From Mycobacterium sp. ITM-2016-00317 (GTDB lineage Bacteria > Actinomycetota > Actinomycetes > Mycobacteriales > Mycobacteriaceae), in the NCBI RefSeq assembly GCF_002968295.1, contig NZ_CP134399.1, positions 3,224,001 through 3,288,000 of the forward strand: a DNA stretch of 64,000 nt, in the 5' to 3' direction. Positions within the stretch are counted from its first letter, which is position 1. Every line of letters starts with the position of its first letter. Positions 28,035-36,884 of this stretch are shown piece by piece. Below the pieces are notes generated by a model. That model was given only the letters and a program-made list of their open reading frames with translations. It did no database searches and was not told the origin of the DNA. Made by a program: the position numbers and the translations under genes.

Positions 28035-28778
28035 GTGGCGTTCAGCACAGCGCGCGGGGACCGGCAGCTCGACGACGTCTCGTATCCTGGCGGCGTGCCG
28101 CGCCCCGGATCGACCGCCGACTCGGACGGGAAGGCTTTGCGACGTGACGCCGCGCGTAATCGGCAGCGGGTTCTCGACGCCGCGGCCGAGGCGTTCGCCG
28201 AGGTGGGCTTGGACGTCGGCTACGAGGAAATCGCGCGGCGCGCCGGGGTCGGGGTGGGCACCGTGTACCGCCGGTTTCCTGAACGTGCCGAACTCGTCAT
28301 CGCGTTGTTCGAGTCGCGCGTGGATGTGCTGGTCGACGTGGCGGACGTCGCCCTGCAAAAGCCCGACGGTCTGGCCGGTCTGCGATGGTTCCTGGAACGG
28401 GCAGTGGAGATGCAAGTCGAGGATCGCGGTCTGCAGGAGTTGGTGACCGGCAGCTCATTTCGGGATGAACGCCTGGTACGGGTGCGCCGCCGGGTCGAGC
28501 CCGCGGTGGCGCGCCTGCTGGATCGCGCCAAGCGGGAGGGTGTCATTCGCGCCGACATCGAACCTCTGGACATCGGCGCGCTCATGATGGTGGTCAGCAC
28601 CATGCACACCCCGAGCCAGCCCCAACTGTGGCGGCGCTATCTGGAATTGGTGTTCGACGCGCTGGCTCCGGGCCCGGAGGGTTCGCGGCCACTGCCGCTA
28701 CGAGCCCCGACCGAACACGAACTGGAGGAGTTGGCGATAAGCATGCGCAAGGGGGAATCAGCCCTTCACGCCCACTGA
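28035..28778 (+). CDS. TetR-family repressor of the adjacent DHA2 exporter
   Basis: A 247-residue TetR regulator. After a 30-residue hydrophilic lead comes the DNA-binding domain (RVLDAAAEAFAEVG, EIARRAGVGVGTVYRRFPERAEL), then a helical ligand-binding domain. It is divergent from the DHA2 transporter with the palindromic operator between, so it probably represses both genes and is released by an exported compound. The start is at GTG 28035 (GTAGGAC just upstream) or GTG 28095, which removes the non-conserved lead. Confidence 0.88.
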   Translation: MAFSTARGDRQLDDVSYPGGVPRPGSTADSDGKALRRDAARNRQRVLDAAAEAFAEVGLDVGYEEIARRAGVGVGTVYRRFPERAELVIALFESRVDVLVDVADVALQKPDGLAGLRWFLERAVEMQVEDRGLQELVTGSSFRDERLVRVRRRVEPAVARLLDRAKREGVIRADIEPLDIGALMMVVSTMHTPSQPQLWRRYLELVFDALAPGPEGSRPLPLRAPTEHELEELAISMRKGESALHAH

Positions 28779-28985
28779 ATCGGGCGGAAGCCGGTGAACC
28801 CGATGACCAGGAACCCGCGGTGAACAGGGCCACCCAGCCCCCAGGTGGGCCCGAGGAGGGTGAGGACGGCGACTAAGTGGAGACCGCGAGCTACCGGATC
28901 GATGTCACAACGGGGGACCGGAACGCCGTTACTGAGGTGCGACTGCTGCCGAGCTCCTCGGAACTCATCTGAAGACGACGGTTGG

Positions 28986-29981
28986 TCAAGCCAGCACGTC
29001 GCGGATTGCGGCATCCAGGAACCCTGCGAATCCGGCGTCATTGCCGGGATTGGCGACGCAATGCCCGAACGGCGAGTCGTAGGGCCGAAGCTCGGCGTTG
29101 GGCATCTGCACGACCTCGAGCTGGTTGTCCTCGGGCGGGAAGTACAGGTCTTGGGTGCACGGAATCAGGATGGCGCGGGCTGAGATCCCTTGCAGCGCGG
29201 CCTGAAAGTTGCCGCCGTAGAGCGGGTTTGCGCTGATATCGCCGTGCTGCCAGCTCCAGATCTTGGCCACCAGGTCGTGGGCGTCCCAGTTGTCGACGTG
29301 GTCGTCCTCCCACTCGACCAGCAGATCCTCAATCGTGTCGTGCCCGAGCGAGCGGTAGAGCCCGTCTCGAAAGAACGTCTGCGAGTAGGCCCACCCGGCG
29401 TACACCCGGGCGAACGCCTTGAGCCCCCGCACCGGCGGCTCGGCGTCGCCCGCCCAAAGAGGGTCGGCCTGCAGGGCCGCCTTGACGCCCTCCAGGAACA
29501 CAAAGTTGTGCGGTGAGGTCTTGGCCGACGCGCAGAACGGGACGATCGCATCGACCACGTCGGGATACATCGCCCCCCAGTGATAGGCCTGACAGCCTGC
29601 CATGGACCAGCCGGCAACCAAGGCGATCCGCTGCACGCCGAGTTCGTCGAAGAGCAGCCGGTGCTGGCACCGCACGTTGTCGTAGAGCGTCACGCGCGGG
29701 AACGCCGCACCCCGCTGGGAGGGAGCCGCGTTGCTCGGCGACGTCGACAGACCGTTGCCGAACATATTGACCGACACCACGAAATGGTGCTCGGGGTCGA
29801 TGGCCCGTCCCGGACCGAAGAAGCCCTCGTTGCGAACATGGGTTCCCGTGTAGAACGTCGGCAGGACGACGACGTTGTCGCCTGCCGCGTTCAACCGACC
29901 GTAGGTTCTGTACGCCAGCACTGCATTCGACAGCGTCTCACCGCCGAGCAGGGACACATCACCGAGGTCGAAGCTCTCCAT
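28986..29981 (-). CDS. MetX-like alpha/beta hydrolase (homoserine O-acetyltransferase family fold)
   Basis: A 331-residue alpha/beta-fold protein of the MetX-like group. The nucleophile elbow is GWSMAG (about 124-129), the acid is in CTQDLYFPPEDN and the His in FGHCVANPGN. It lacks the full lid of true homoserine acetyltransferases, so it is probably a hydrolase or acyltransferase on another substrate. Its ATG at 29981 begins three bases after the stop of the glutamine-synthetase-like gene, so the two are one operon. A likely role is hydrolysis or transfer acting on the gamma-glutamylated product or its precursor; that is inference. Confidence 0.83.
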   Translation of the reverse strand: MESFDLGDVSLLGGETLSNAVLAYRTYGRLNAAGDNVVVLPTFYTGTHVRNEGFFGPGRAIDPEHHFVVSVNMFGNGLSTSPSNAAPSQRGAAFPRVTLYDNVRCQHRLLFDELGVQRIALVAGWSMAGCQAYHWGAMYPDVVDAIVPFCASAKTSPHNFVFLEGVKAALQADPLWAGDAEPPVRGLKAFARVYAGWAYSQTFFRDGLYRSLGHDTIEDLLVEWEDDHVDNWDAHDLVAKIWSWQHGDISANPLYGGNFQAALQGISARAILIPCTQDLYFPPEDNQLEVVQMPNAELRPYDSPFGHCVANPGNDAGFAGFLDAAIRDVLA

Positions 29982-29984
29982 GGG

Positions 29985-31439
29985 TCAGTAGAGCCGCAGG
30001 TACTCTTCGACCTCCCAGTCGGTGACGGCCTGGTGATACCGCTCCCACTCGTCGAGCTTGTACGCGATGTACGACTTGAGCATCGTTGGCCCCAGCACCT
30101 CTGCGGCCAACGCGTCATTCTGCAGATGACCGACGGCATCCAGCAGGTTGCGGGGGAGTCGCCGGATGCCCAGGGCCTCGGCCTCTTCGGGCGTCATGGA
30201 GTACAGGTCGCGGTCGGTGGGCTCGCCCGGGTCTACCTTGGCCACGATGCCCTCGACGCTGGCCGCGAGCGTGCAGGCCAGCGCCAGGTAGACGTTCATG
30301 CACATGTCCGCGGCACGGTTCTCAATGCAGTAGCGGCTCTGCGGCAGGCGGAACTGGGCAGCACGGTTGTTGTGGCCGTACGTCATGTTCGTGGGGGCCC
30401 AGGTGACCGTTCCGCCTTCGAACCCGCCCACCCGTGGCACAAGCCCGTTGTAGGAGTTGACCGTTGGGCACGTGATTGCGGTCAGCGCCGCGGAGTGGGC
30501 GAGCAGGCCGCCGACGGCGTAGCGGGACTCGTCACTCCATCCGCCATCGGGGTCTTCGAAGACGTTGTCGGCCGGAGCCTCCAGGGACCGCAGCGAGAAG
30601 TTGATGTGCGCGCCCGAACGCCAGTCGCCTGTCGTGGGTTTCGGCATGAACGTGACGAACATGCCATGCCGTTTGGCGACCTCCTTGAGTGCCAGGCGCA
30701 GGAAGACCAGGCGGTCGGCCATCTCCAGCACATTCGTGTAATGGAAGTCGAGTTCGAACTGGGAGTAGGCGCCCTCTGCGACGACGTCGTGCAGGTTCCA
30801 GCCCAGCCCCTCCAACATGTCCATCATGTCCTTGAGGAACGGCATCGCATCCAAGGAGTGTTCGACGTCGTAGCCGTAGGCCTGTCGGCGCGGACGCAGG
30901 CCGCCGACCTGCTGGGGATCGGTGTCGAAGGCTTTGACCGGTCGGCCGTTCTCGTCATAGCGCATGACGATGAACTCGGGTTCGATACCGGCGTAGCCGA
31001 CGTAACCCTGTTGGGCGGCTTCGTGAATGGTGCGCTTCAGCGCCTGCCGGGGACACACGTTGTACGGCCTGTCTTCCCAGAACAGGTCGGCGAAGATGAT
31101 CGCCGTAGTTGTGTCCCACGGGCAGATGTACACCGCGTCCAGGTCGGGGACCGGGATCTGATCGGAGTCGGCGGCCGTCAGTTCCGGGACGAAGGACACT
31201 GAATGCACGGCGAACTGCGGGCCCTTGCCCTTGCACAGCGCCTCGAAGTCGCTCATCGGCACCGGTTTGGTCTTCGGGACGCCGAACAGGTCGATCCAGC
31301 ACGAGAGCACGTACTTGACTCCGGCTGCTTCCAGCTCGGCGCGCACGGCGGCGATCTTCGCGTCGTCGGGCAATGCCTCGGCCAAGGTTTCGGCGTAGCG
31401 GGGCGTGGTGCTGGTGTCCGGGTCGAGCGTGCTGGTCAT
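29985..31439 (-). CDS. Glutamine synthetase-family ligase (GlnT/gamma-glutamylamide synthetase type)
   Basis: A 484-residue ATP-dependent glutamate-amine ligase. Conserved glutamine synthetase elements are visible: GIEPEF (Glu metal ligands), AEGAYSQFELDFHY, FMPKPTTGDWRSGAHINFSL (ATP/metal His) and NNRAAQFRLPQ. The N-terminus is that of the GlnT/type III-like branch, which makes N-methylglutamine and other gamma-glutamylamides rather than glutamine. The ATG at 31439 has AAAGAGG upstream; the open frame beyond it is not conserved-looking. It is co-transcribed with the MetX-like hydrolase (3-bp gap). This suggests amine assimilation through a gamma-glutamyl intermediate. Confidence 0.85.
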   Translation of the reverse strand: MTSTLDPDTSTTPRYAETLAEALPDDAKIAAVRAELEAAGVKYVLSCWIDLFGVPKTKPVPMSDFEALCKGKGPQFAVHSVSFVPELTAADSDQIPVPDLDAVYICPWDTTTAIIFADLFWEDRPYNVCPRQALKRTIHEAAQQGYVGYAGIEPEFIVMRYDENGRPVKAFDTDPQQVGGLRPRRQAYGYDVEHSLDAMPFLKDMMDMLEGLGWNLHDVVAEGAYSQFELDFHYTNVLEMADRLVFLRLALKEVAKRHGMFVTFMPKPTTGDWRSGAHINFSLRSLEAPADNVFEDPDGGWSDESRYAVGGLLAHSAALTAITCPTVNSYNGLVPRVGGFEGGTVTWAPTNMTYGHNNRAAQFRLPQSRYCIENRAADMCMNVYLALACTLAASVEGIVAKVDPGEPTDRDLYSMTPEEAEALGIRRLPRNLLDAVGHLQNDALAAEVLGPTMLKSYIAYKLDEWERYHQAVTDWEVEEYLRLY

Positions 31440-31800
31440 AGCCCTCTTTCGGGACGAAGTTTCTTTGAGAGAATCACTGTATCGCCATATGAAACAAGTC
31501 GCATCCGGAAGCAAGTCGGGCCATCGCGAGCCGGGAACGGCCCAAGCTCATCGAACTCGCGGCGCTGGACCTGCGCGGTAGAGCAAAGTTTCGACTGGCC
31601 GTCCTCGGTGAACAGCCTGGACGCCTTCGCTCCGAGGAGCGGAATCACTCCGGTTGCTGATACTCAAACTGCAGATGCAGGCAGAATGCTTCTGCGACAG
31701 GCTCCTTCGTATCTAGGTATCACACACCATCTGCGCCGCCGGAGAATAACCGCGTAGCAACACGGCCGTCAGCGTTGGGCTGCCAGGCACGCTTGGGTGG
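31440..31800. other. Intergenic stretch, no gene seen
   Basis: About 360 bases upstream of the glutamine-synthetase-like gene. The segment nearest that gene (31440-31520) is comparatively AT-rich and must hold its promoter. No convincing reading frame, tRNA or repeat was recognised. Confidence 0.4.
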
Positions 31801-31940
31801 TCAGGTCTGCAGTCTCTGCGCGGCGTTGTCGAAATGGGCTTCCGGCAGAGTGCAGGTGGGCATGGCCAGGGCGTAGGTGCGCCGATACTGCGCCGGCAAC
31901 GCCGCGAAATCGGAGGCGGTCAGGTCCCGCTCAGCATCCC
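31801..31940 (-). pseudogene. Orphan 3' fragment of an unidentified gene
   Basis: On the minus strand about 45 codons ending in TGA (31803-31801) have protein-like composition: ERDLTASDFAALPAQYRR, then TYALAMPTCTLPEAHFDN and AAQRLQT. The frame has no start; upstream, the neighbouring frame gives HELLGQRFLG, as if shifted by one base. It looks like the tail of a lost gene cut off by the LOG-Nudix pair. The family is not recognised. Confidence 0.4.
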
Positions 31941-31980
31941 CAAGAACCTTTGGCCGAGCAGCTCATGTAAGGATTCATGG

Positions 31981-32562
31981 ATGAATCGGATCTGCGTTTT
32001 CTCCGGCTCGAATTTGGGTCGCCATGATCAATACCACACGTCTGCAGTGGAACTGGGCGCGCTACTGGCTGAGCGTCAGATCGGTCTGGTTTACGGCGGA
32101 GCCGCCGTCGGACTCATGGGAGCAGTTGCAGATTCGGCTTTGGCCGCTGGCGGCGAGGTTATCGGGGTGATCCCACGGGCCCTTGTTGAACGCGAAGTTG
32201 CGCACACCGGTCTGCAGGATCTGCGGATCGTGGATTCCATGCATGAGCGCAAGGCGTTGATGGCTGAGCTGTCCGATGCCTTCATTGCCTTGCCTGGAGG
32301 AATCGGCACTCTCGAAGAGATTTTCGAAGTGTGGACGTGGACTCAGCTTGGCGCCCATGCGAAACCGTGCGGGCTGCTCAACACGCTCGACTTCTACGAC
32401 GGATTGCTGACCTTCCTTGACCATGTTGTCGACGAAGGCTTCTTGAAGCCCGTGCATCGACAGATGCTTCTCTCGTCGGATTCACCCACTGACTTGGTGA
32501 ATGGACTACTCACCTATCAAGTTCCAACGGAGACGAAGTGGATCAATCGCGATGAACGCTGA
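31981..32562 (+). CDS. LOG-family protein (nucleoside 5'-monophosphate phosphoribohydrolase)
   Basis: A 193-residue Rossmann-fold LOG protein. The signature PGGIGTLEE (about 100-108) and the MHERK arginine/lysine before it are present; in characterised members these cut the N-glycosidic bond of cytokinin nucleotides or related nucleoside monophosphates. The ATG at 31981 is chosen because AAGGA lies 7 bases upstream and the Rossmann strand ICVFSGSNLG follows at once. The stop overlaps the start of the Nudix gene by 11 bases, so a nucleotide-salvage or house-cleaning pair is likely. Confidence 0.88.
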   Translation: MNRICVFSGSNLGRHDQYHTSAVELGALLAERQIGLVYGGAAVGLMGAVADSALAAGGEVIGVIPRALVEREVAHTGLQDLRIVDSMHERKALMAELSDAFIALPGGIGTLEEIFEVWTWTQLGAHAKPCGLLNTLDFYDGLLTFLDHVVDEGFLKPVHRQMLLSSDSPTDLVNGLLTYQVPTETKWINRDER

Positions 32563-32974
32563 TGGCTCTGGCCCACGCGTCGGATGTGGTGCAGCGATCG
32601 TCCAGAACGGTAGCCTGCTACTTGTCCGCCGCAGGCGCAATCCGGAGGCGGGTTGTTGGGGTCTCCCGGGAGGGAAGGTCGACCCGTTTGAGTCCGTGGC
32701 GGCCGCGGTGACGCGCGAGATCCGCGAAGAACTTGGCATCTCCATCGAACCGACCTTGCTCCTGTGCGTGGTCGACCAGATCGATCGTCAGGCCGGCCAG
32801 CACTGGGTTGCTCCGGTCTATCTCATCGAACGCTATGACGGCACACCCTCCGTTCTCGAACCGCAGGCGTTGTCGGCGATGCGGTGGTTCGATCTCGATG
32901 ATCTGCCCGAGCCGCTGACCGAGGCGACGCGGCAGGCCGCATCGGCCCTTCGGCGTCGCACCTTGTTGAACTGA
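32552..32974 (+). CDS. Nudix hydrolase
   Basis: A 140-residue Nudix pyrophosphohydrolase. The full Nudix box GG-x-VDPFES-x-REIREELGI (about residues 38-61) has the metal-binding RExxEE. The N-terminal strand AAIVQNGSLLLVRRRR resembles MutT/NudG-like members acting on nucleoside triphosphates or related dinucleotides. ATG 32552 overlaps the LOG gene end (11 bp), so translation is coupled. Confidence 0.9.
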   Translation: MNADGSGPRVGCGAAIVQNGSLLLVRRRRNPEAGCWGLPGGKVDPFESVAAAVTREIREELGISIEPTLLLCVVDQIDRQAGQHWVAPVYLIERYDGTPSVLEPQALSAMRWFDLDDLPEPLTEATRQAASALRRRTLLN

Positions 32975-33386
32975 ACTTGGGCCAGCATCTGTGTCCGGTC
33001 TCAATGTCGCCGGCGGTTGACTGAAGAAGCCGCCGGATTCACTGAGAGGCGCGGCCAACATTGAAGTCCGCCAGCTTTTCTGCGAACACCGCCAGATATA
33101 ACGAGACGGGACACGGACGACGATTTATCCGATGCAGTATGCAGACGTTTACCGGTAACCCCGCGTATTCGATTGCTGCATATTCTCCCGGGTCATAACC
33201 TCGCCGCGTGGCACTGCTCGTCACCGGAGCCACTCTGCGGCGTTGGTAGCCTCGATCTGGCCGGTCCCGAACTCATGCAACGCGCACTCGACGATGACCG
33301 CCGCCGTAATCCACCCCTACATCGAGGCCATCGAGCGCGCCGCCAAGCTACTCGCACGGCGCGTGAACCCGAGCTATGGATAACCG
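32975..33386. other. Intergenic stretch with possible short fragment
   Basis: Mixed, locally AT-rich DNA without a clear gene. A 29-codon stretch at 33294-33383 (+) reads MTAAVIHPYIEAIERAAKL and ends TAA; it has protein-like composition but no recognisable family and may be the end of a lost gene. Confidence 0.35.
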
Positions 33387-33935
33387 CTAGGAAGTCCTGT
33401 CGGCGTTCCTGCCAGGGCCGGTGCGTATCCAGACCACTGCGAAGAACACCAACGTCAGCCCCAGCGGGAGGAGTCCGACGAGCCAGCTCAGCGCCAACGG
33501 GGGTCCCGGCTGCTTGAGCACATCGACGGCCAGGTCGCCGGTGCCTTCGCCCTGCGGGCCGTCGATCGTGAACCGCAGCGTCCACGTCCCCGACGAGTTG
33601 AGCGACTCCACGTCGAGGCCCCACACTTCGCGGTTGCGGGGATGCCGGGACAGTCGATCCGTGTCCTCCCGGCCATCGGGAGCGATCGCCGTGATGGTGC
33701 CGGACTTGCCTGCGAGTCCGCCGTCCGGTCCGAACGTGAAATCCAACGACTGCATGGCGCGCAGCGGCCAGACGGTGAACCCGACCGTCACCGGGTACGG
33801 GCCCACCTGGACGTGCTCGGTGTGCACGACGTAGTCCAGCGGATCGGAGGCCGCGGCCGGTGCCACGCCGATCGACAGCGCGGCGACGGCGCACAGCATC
33901 GCGACCATTGCCCGCAACCTGCTGTGGATGGTCAT
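33387..33935 (-). CDS. Secreted, C-terminally membrane-anchored protein
   Basis: A 182-residue protein with a signal peptide (about 1-30, MVAMLCAVAALSIGVAPAAA cleaved at AAA-SD), an extracytoplasmic beta-rich domain, and a C-terminal helix (LSWLVGLLPLGLTLVFFAVVW) followed by a short basic tail. The outer domain (DYVVHTEHVQVGPYPVTVGF) resembles small immunoglobulin-like domains in metal-handling and YtkA-like proteins. ATG 33935 overlaps the previous gene by ATGA. It is the last of four co-oriented genes with 4-bp overlaps or short gaps. Confidence 0.72.
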   Translation of the reverse strand: MTIHSRLRAMVAMLCAVAALSIGVAPAAASDPLDYVVHTEHVQVGPYPVTVGFTVWPLRAMQSLDFTFGPDGGLAGKSGTITAIAPDGREDTDRLSRHPRNREVWGLDVESLNSSGTWTLRFTIDGPQGEGTGDLAVDVLKQPGPPLALSWLVGLLPLGLTLVFFAVVWIRTGPGRNADRTS

Positions 33936-35032
33936 GCCGATGCCCCGACGGCAGGTGTCGCGTTCGATGCACGCAATGCCTGGCCGACTCGCCACGTCGC
34001 TCCGCCGAGCACCCCAGCAAGCAGCCCCCCGGCGACGCACGTCAGCAGGATGCTGCCCGCGTGCCCGCCGCCGTCCTCACCACCCAGGTCGACGCCGCCG
34101 GACCCCATGGAGCTGAGCAGCCAGGTGATCGCGATGACACCTGCCGCGCCGGCACCGGCCAGCAGCCAGGCGCTCGCGCCTCTCCACCGCAGCAGGAGTT
34201 CGACGACGACGCCGAACACGAAAACGATCGCGGGGATCAGCACCATGTCGATGGGGAAGCCCAACTCGACGAAGTCGCGAAGCGCCAAGTGCTGCAGATC
34301 GGCATACCAGCCGACCGCCCAGCTGGCGAACGACCACGTCGCCAGGTTCAGCACCAGTGTGAGCAGGCCGGTGCCGAGGGCGCCGCCGCGCGGCACGACT
34401 TGAGATCCGAGCAGCACGCAGACGAGCGGAATGGCCAGCCAGGTCAGGGTGGGCCAGTCGATGGTCGAACTCAGGTCGAGGTCTGCCAGCGCGCCGCTTT
34501 GGATCGAGGCGTACTGCCCGAACGCCGCAATCGCGATCATGAACCCCCAACGGCCCCAGCGGTGTTCGCGGGCCGCTGCGAAGACGATCGCAGTGCCGAT
34601 CATGGTGACGCAGATCGACGTCAGCCAGCCTTGGTGTGGCGGCGACGCGACGGTCACGTCGAATCCGTACAGGCCGTGCCACCACTCGTCGTACAGCCCG
34701 TACAGCAGGAACGAGGCCGCGGCGATGCCGGCCACCAGGTAGCCGATCGGCGCGGCGAATACGCCGAGCACCTTGAACGCGCGACCGCCGACACCCGGAT
34801 CGAGATCCTGGCCTTGGCGCTGTGCGGCGGTGGCCCGTAACACCATTACCAAGCTGGTGACGCCGGCGATCGCGCCGCCGGAGTAGATCAACAGGTGCGG
34901 CAGCGTGAAGAAGCTGTCCGGCCCGACGTCAAGGTGCCAGTCGACGTCCCAGGTCAACCCCGACAGCGAGATCAGGGTGCCTGCGAGCATCACGAACGCC
35001 GGTAACTTGCCGCGCGAATCAGCACTCGTCAT
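33932..35032 (-). CDS. Polytopic membrane protein of the putative metal-handling operon
   Basis: A 366-residue integral membrane protein with about nine hydrophobic segments. Charged, aromatic and His-containing motifs lie at the helix ends: DVDWHLDVG, TLPHLLIYSGG, DEWWHGLYG, SPPHQGW. Histidines at membrane borders suit a metal- or haem-binding role. A His/Gly/Asp-rich loop (GSGGVDLGGEDGGGHAGS) lies before the last helix. The ATG at 35032 has AAAGGCAC upstream; the longer open frame is unrelated. It lies between two YtkA/FixH-like proteins and is translationally coupled to the next gene. The family is not named with confidence. Confidence 0.68.
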   Translation of the reverse strand: MTSADSRGKLPAFVMLAGTLISLSGLTWDVDWHLDVGPDSFFTLPHLLIYSGGAIAGVTSLVMVLRATAAQRQGQDLDPGVGGRAFKVLGVFAAPIGYLVAGIAAASFLLYGLYDEWWHGLYGFDVTVASPPHQGWLTSICVTMIGTAIVFAAAREHRWGRWGFMIAIAAFGQYASIQSGALADLDLSSTIDWPTLTWLAIPLVCVLLGSQVVPRGGALGTGLLTLVLNLATWSFASWAVGWYADLQHLALRDFVELGFPIDMVLIPAIVFVFGVVVELLLRWRGASAWLLAGAGAAGVIAITWLLSSMGSGGVDLGGEDGGGHAGSILLTCVAGGLLAGVLGGATWRVGQALRASNATPAVGASA

Positions 35033-35046
35033 GGCGGTGTGCCTTT

Positions 35047-35451
35047 CTAGCCGTTGGTGGTGACGCTCAGAACTGCTTCGTGTACTTGGCCGCCGGCGGC
35101 GATGCGGACCGTGATGTCCCATTGCCCGGGCATGGACAGATCCACGTCGGCACCGTACCTTCCGTCGCCTGTGGCCACGGCGGCCACAGGTGTTGTGGCA
35201 TGGCCCATTTGGGGCATCGCGGGTTCGAAGGTGACTGAGTCCGGTGTGGGTGGCCGGCCCCCGTTGCCGGTTATCTCGACGGTGACCGGGCTGATTCCGG
35301 CCTTCGGCGACTCGCCGGTCAGCTGCACACGGTAGGTTCCTGCCGTCGCAGTGGCCGCGCTGTTCTCCATCGATTTCGGCCACAGCAACCAGATTCCGGC
35401 GCCGACGACGGCGGCGATCACGGTGATGACGACGAGGCGCTGGCGACTCAC
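35047..35451 (-). CDS. Membrane-anchored YtkA/FixH-like domain protein
   Basis: A 134-residue protein: one N-terminal helix (LVVITVIAAVVGAGIWLLW) anchors an extracytoplasmic beta-sandwich resembling YtkA/FixH (FEPAMPQMGHATTPVAAVATGDGRYGADVDL, given in parts: EPAMPQMGHAT, GDGRYGADV, MPGQWDITV). The Met/His cluster MPQMGH is a plausible copper site, as in CopC/PCuAC-type carriers. GTG 35451 overlaps the stop of the upstream gene by GTGA. Second gene of the operon. Confidence 0.75.
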   Translation of the reverse strand: MSRQRLVVITVIAAVVGAGIWLLWPKSMENSAATATAGTYRVQLTGESPKAGISPVTVEITGNGGRPPTPDSVTFEPAMPQMGHATTPVAAVATGDGRYGADVDLSMPGQWDITVRIAAGGQVHEAVLSVTTNG

Positions 35452-36884
35452 GGTTGGCGGACCTCGACTTCGGTTGGCGCGGTGAGGATGGCGTAGTCGC
35501 GTTCGGTCTGCACCCATACCTTGTAGCGGCCGGGCAGTGCGAACGAGTAGGTGAAATCGATCTCGGGCCCGTACCGGGCAACTGATTCGTCGGGCTGCCC
35601 GCCTGCGGCGCCGGGTGCGGGCGGCACCATGGCATGCGCATGCGACCAGACCGGCGCTGTCAGTGCGTGTTTGCCCACATCGGGGCCGTCGGGTAGTGGT
35701 CCTACAACCATCATGTGGCCGACCATCCCGAGCCACGGCTGCAGATCGGGGGTGTCCCCGAACCTGGCCCGGATGGTGCTCGGGCTACCCGCTGGCGCGA
35801 TGGTCGCGGTGATTTCGCCCTGCGCCGGTGGCGCCGCGGTCGGTGGTGCGGCAGGGGATTGCCCGTCGACCGAGCCACGTAGCAGTTGCACCCCGCCACC
35901 GCGCCTGGCGATTTCGGCAGCCATCGCGTATGTCCCGCGTTCGGTGGTGTCGAACTTCGCCTCGTACCGTCCCGGCGCGACACGGACAGGATGCACGTGC
36001 GACATGGTGCCCGCAGGTGAGACGACGATGAGATGGATCAGCGCGCCGTGGTGGATCAGCAGGTCGTCGGCGGGTCGCCCGGTGGAGGAGTCGGTGAGGT
36101 TCAAACGTAGCGTGGACTGGCCGGCGGACACCGCCATGTTGACCGGCGGCCGCGAATAGTCGACCGCAGTCAGTAAATTGGCCGCAACGCGTGCGTAGGG
36201 GTCACGGATGTTCGCGAGGGTGGGGTCAAGGTCCTGGCCGGGCTGCGGAGGCGGCGGGGAGTACGCCGACAACGTCGCGCCGGTGACAGCCACCGTCAGC
36301 GCGACGATCATGCCGGTCGCCGGGACCAGCGCCATCCAGTTGCGGCGCGCGCGCAACGTCGCTGCCAGCGAGACGATCAGCAGCGCGCCCGCGGTGAAGA
36401 AGCCGTAGTCACTGGCTTTCTTCCACGGCGGAATCACCTGCGCGGGAACCAGAAACGGGATCCGCGCCGCAGTGTGGCCGTCGTCGACGATCAGTTCCCA
36501 CGGCCCGGCCCTGTCGACGTTCAGTGTCGCCGAATAAATGCCGGGCGCGCCGAGCTTCACCTGCCCGCTGCTGGCAGTGGCTCCCGGTGACGACGCGGTG
36601 AGTTGCAGTGTGCCTGGGGCGTCGCCGTGATGTGTGACGACGTCGACGTGCAAGGGCCCGAGGACCGGGCCGACTCGCCGGATCGTGACCGTCAATTCGC
36701 GACCGCCGAGCGACTGGGCGACGTGCACATCTGCGTCCGATCCGCTGCCGTCGGCCCGCGCCACAGGCACGCCAACCAGTGTCATGACCAGCAGCATGCC
36801 GCTCAAAAATGCCAGTGTCAGGGGGGATAGCCCCCTACTTTGTCGCGCGGTGGTTGCGCAGGTCACCACGCCAACCAAGGTCAT
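35448..36884 (-). CDS. Large secreted/membrane protein with tandem YtkA/CopC-like domains
   Basis: First gene of the operon, 478 residues from ATG 36884. After a long N-terminus that includes a signal-peptide-like helix (LAFLSGMLLVMTLVGVPVARA), it has an outer beta domain, a two-helix membrane hairpin (YGFFTAGALLIVSLAATL, ALVPATGMIVALTVAVTGA), and two more beta domains rich in His/Met (IHHGALIHLIV, SHVHPVRVAPG, VGHMMVVG, WSHAHAMVPP). This fits a copper-binding extracytoplasmic protein; copper is inference. The N-terminal 40 codons lie inside an imperfect tandem repeat, so the real start could also be nearer the signal peptide. Confidence 0.7.
   Translation of the reverse strand: MTLVGVVTCATTARQSRGLSPLTLAFLSGMLLVMTLVGVPVARADGSGSDADVHVAQSLGGRELTVTIRRVGPVLGPLHVDVVTHHGDAPGTLQLTASSPGATASSGQVKLGAPGIYSATLNVDRAGPWELIVDDGHTAARIPFLVPAQVIPPWKKASDYGFFTAGALLIVSLAATLRARRNWMALVPATGMIVALTVAVTGATLSAYSPPPPQPGQDLDPTLANIRDPYARVAANLLTAVDYSRPPVNMAVSAGQSTLRLNLTDSSTGRPADDLLIHHGALIHLIVVSPAGTMSHVHPVRVAPGRYEAKFDTTERGTYAMAAEIARRGGGVQLLRGSVDGQSPAAPPTAAPPAQGEITATIAPAGSPSTIRARFGDTPDLQPWLGMVGHMMVVGPLPDGPDVGKHALTAPVWSHAHAMVPPAPGAAGGQPDESVARYGPEIDFTYSFALPGRYKVWVQTERDYAILTAPTEVEVRQP

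Noticed and set aside
29580..31202. 540-codon open frame on the plus strand
   Set aside because: Antisense to the glutamine-synthetase-like and MetX-like genes; low-complexity translation.
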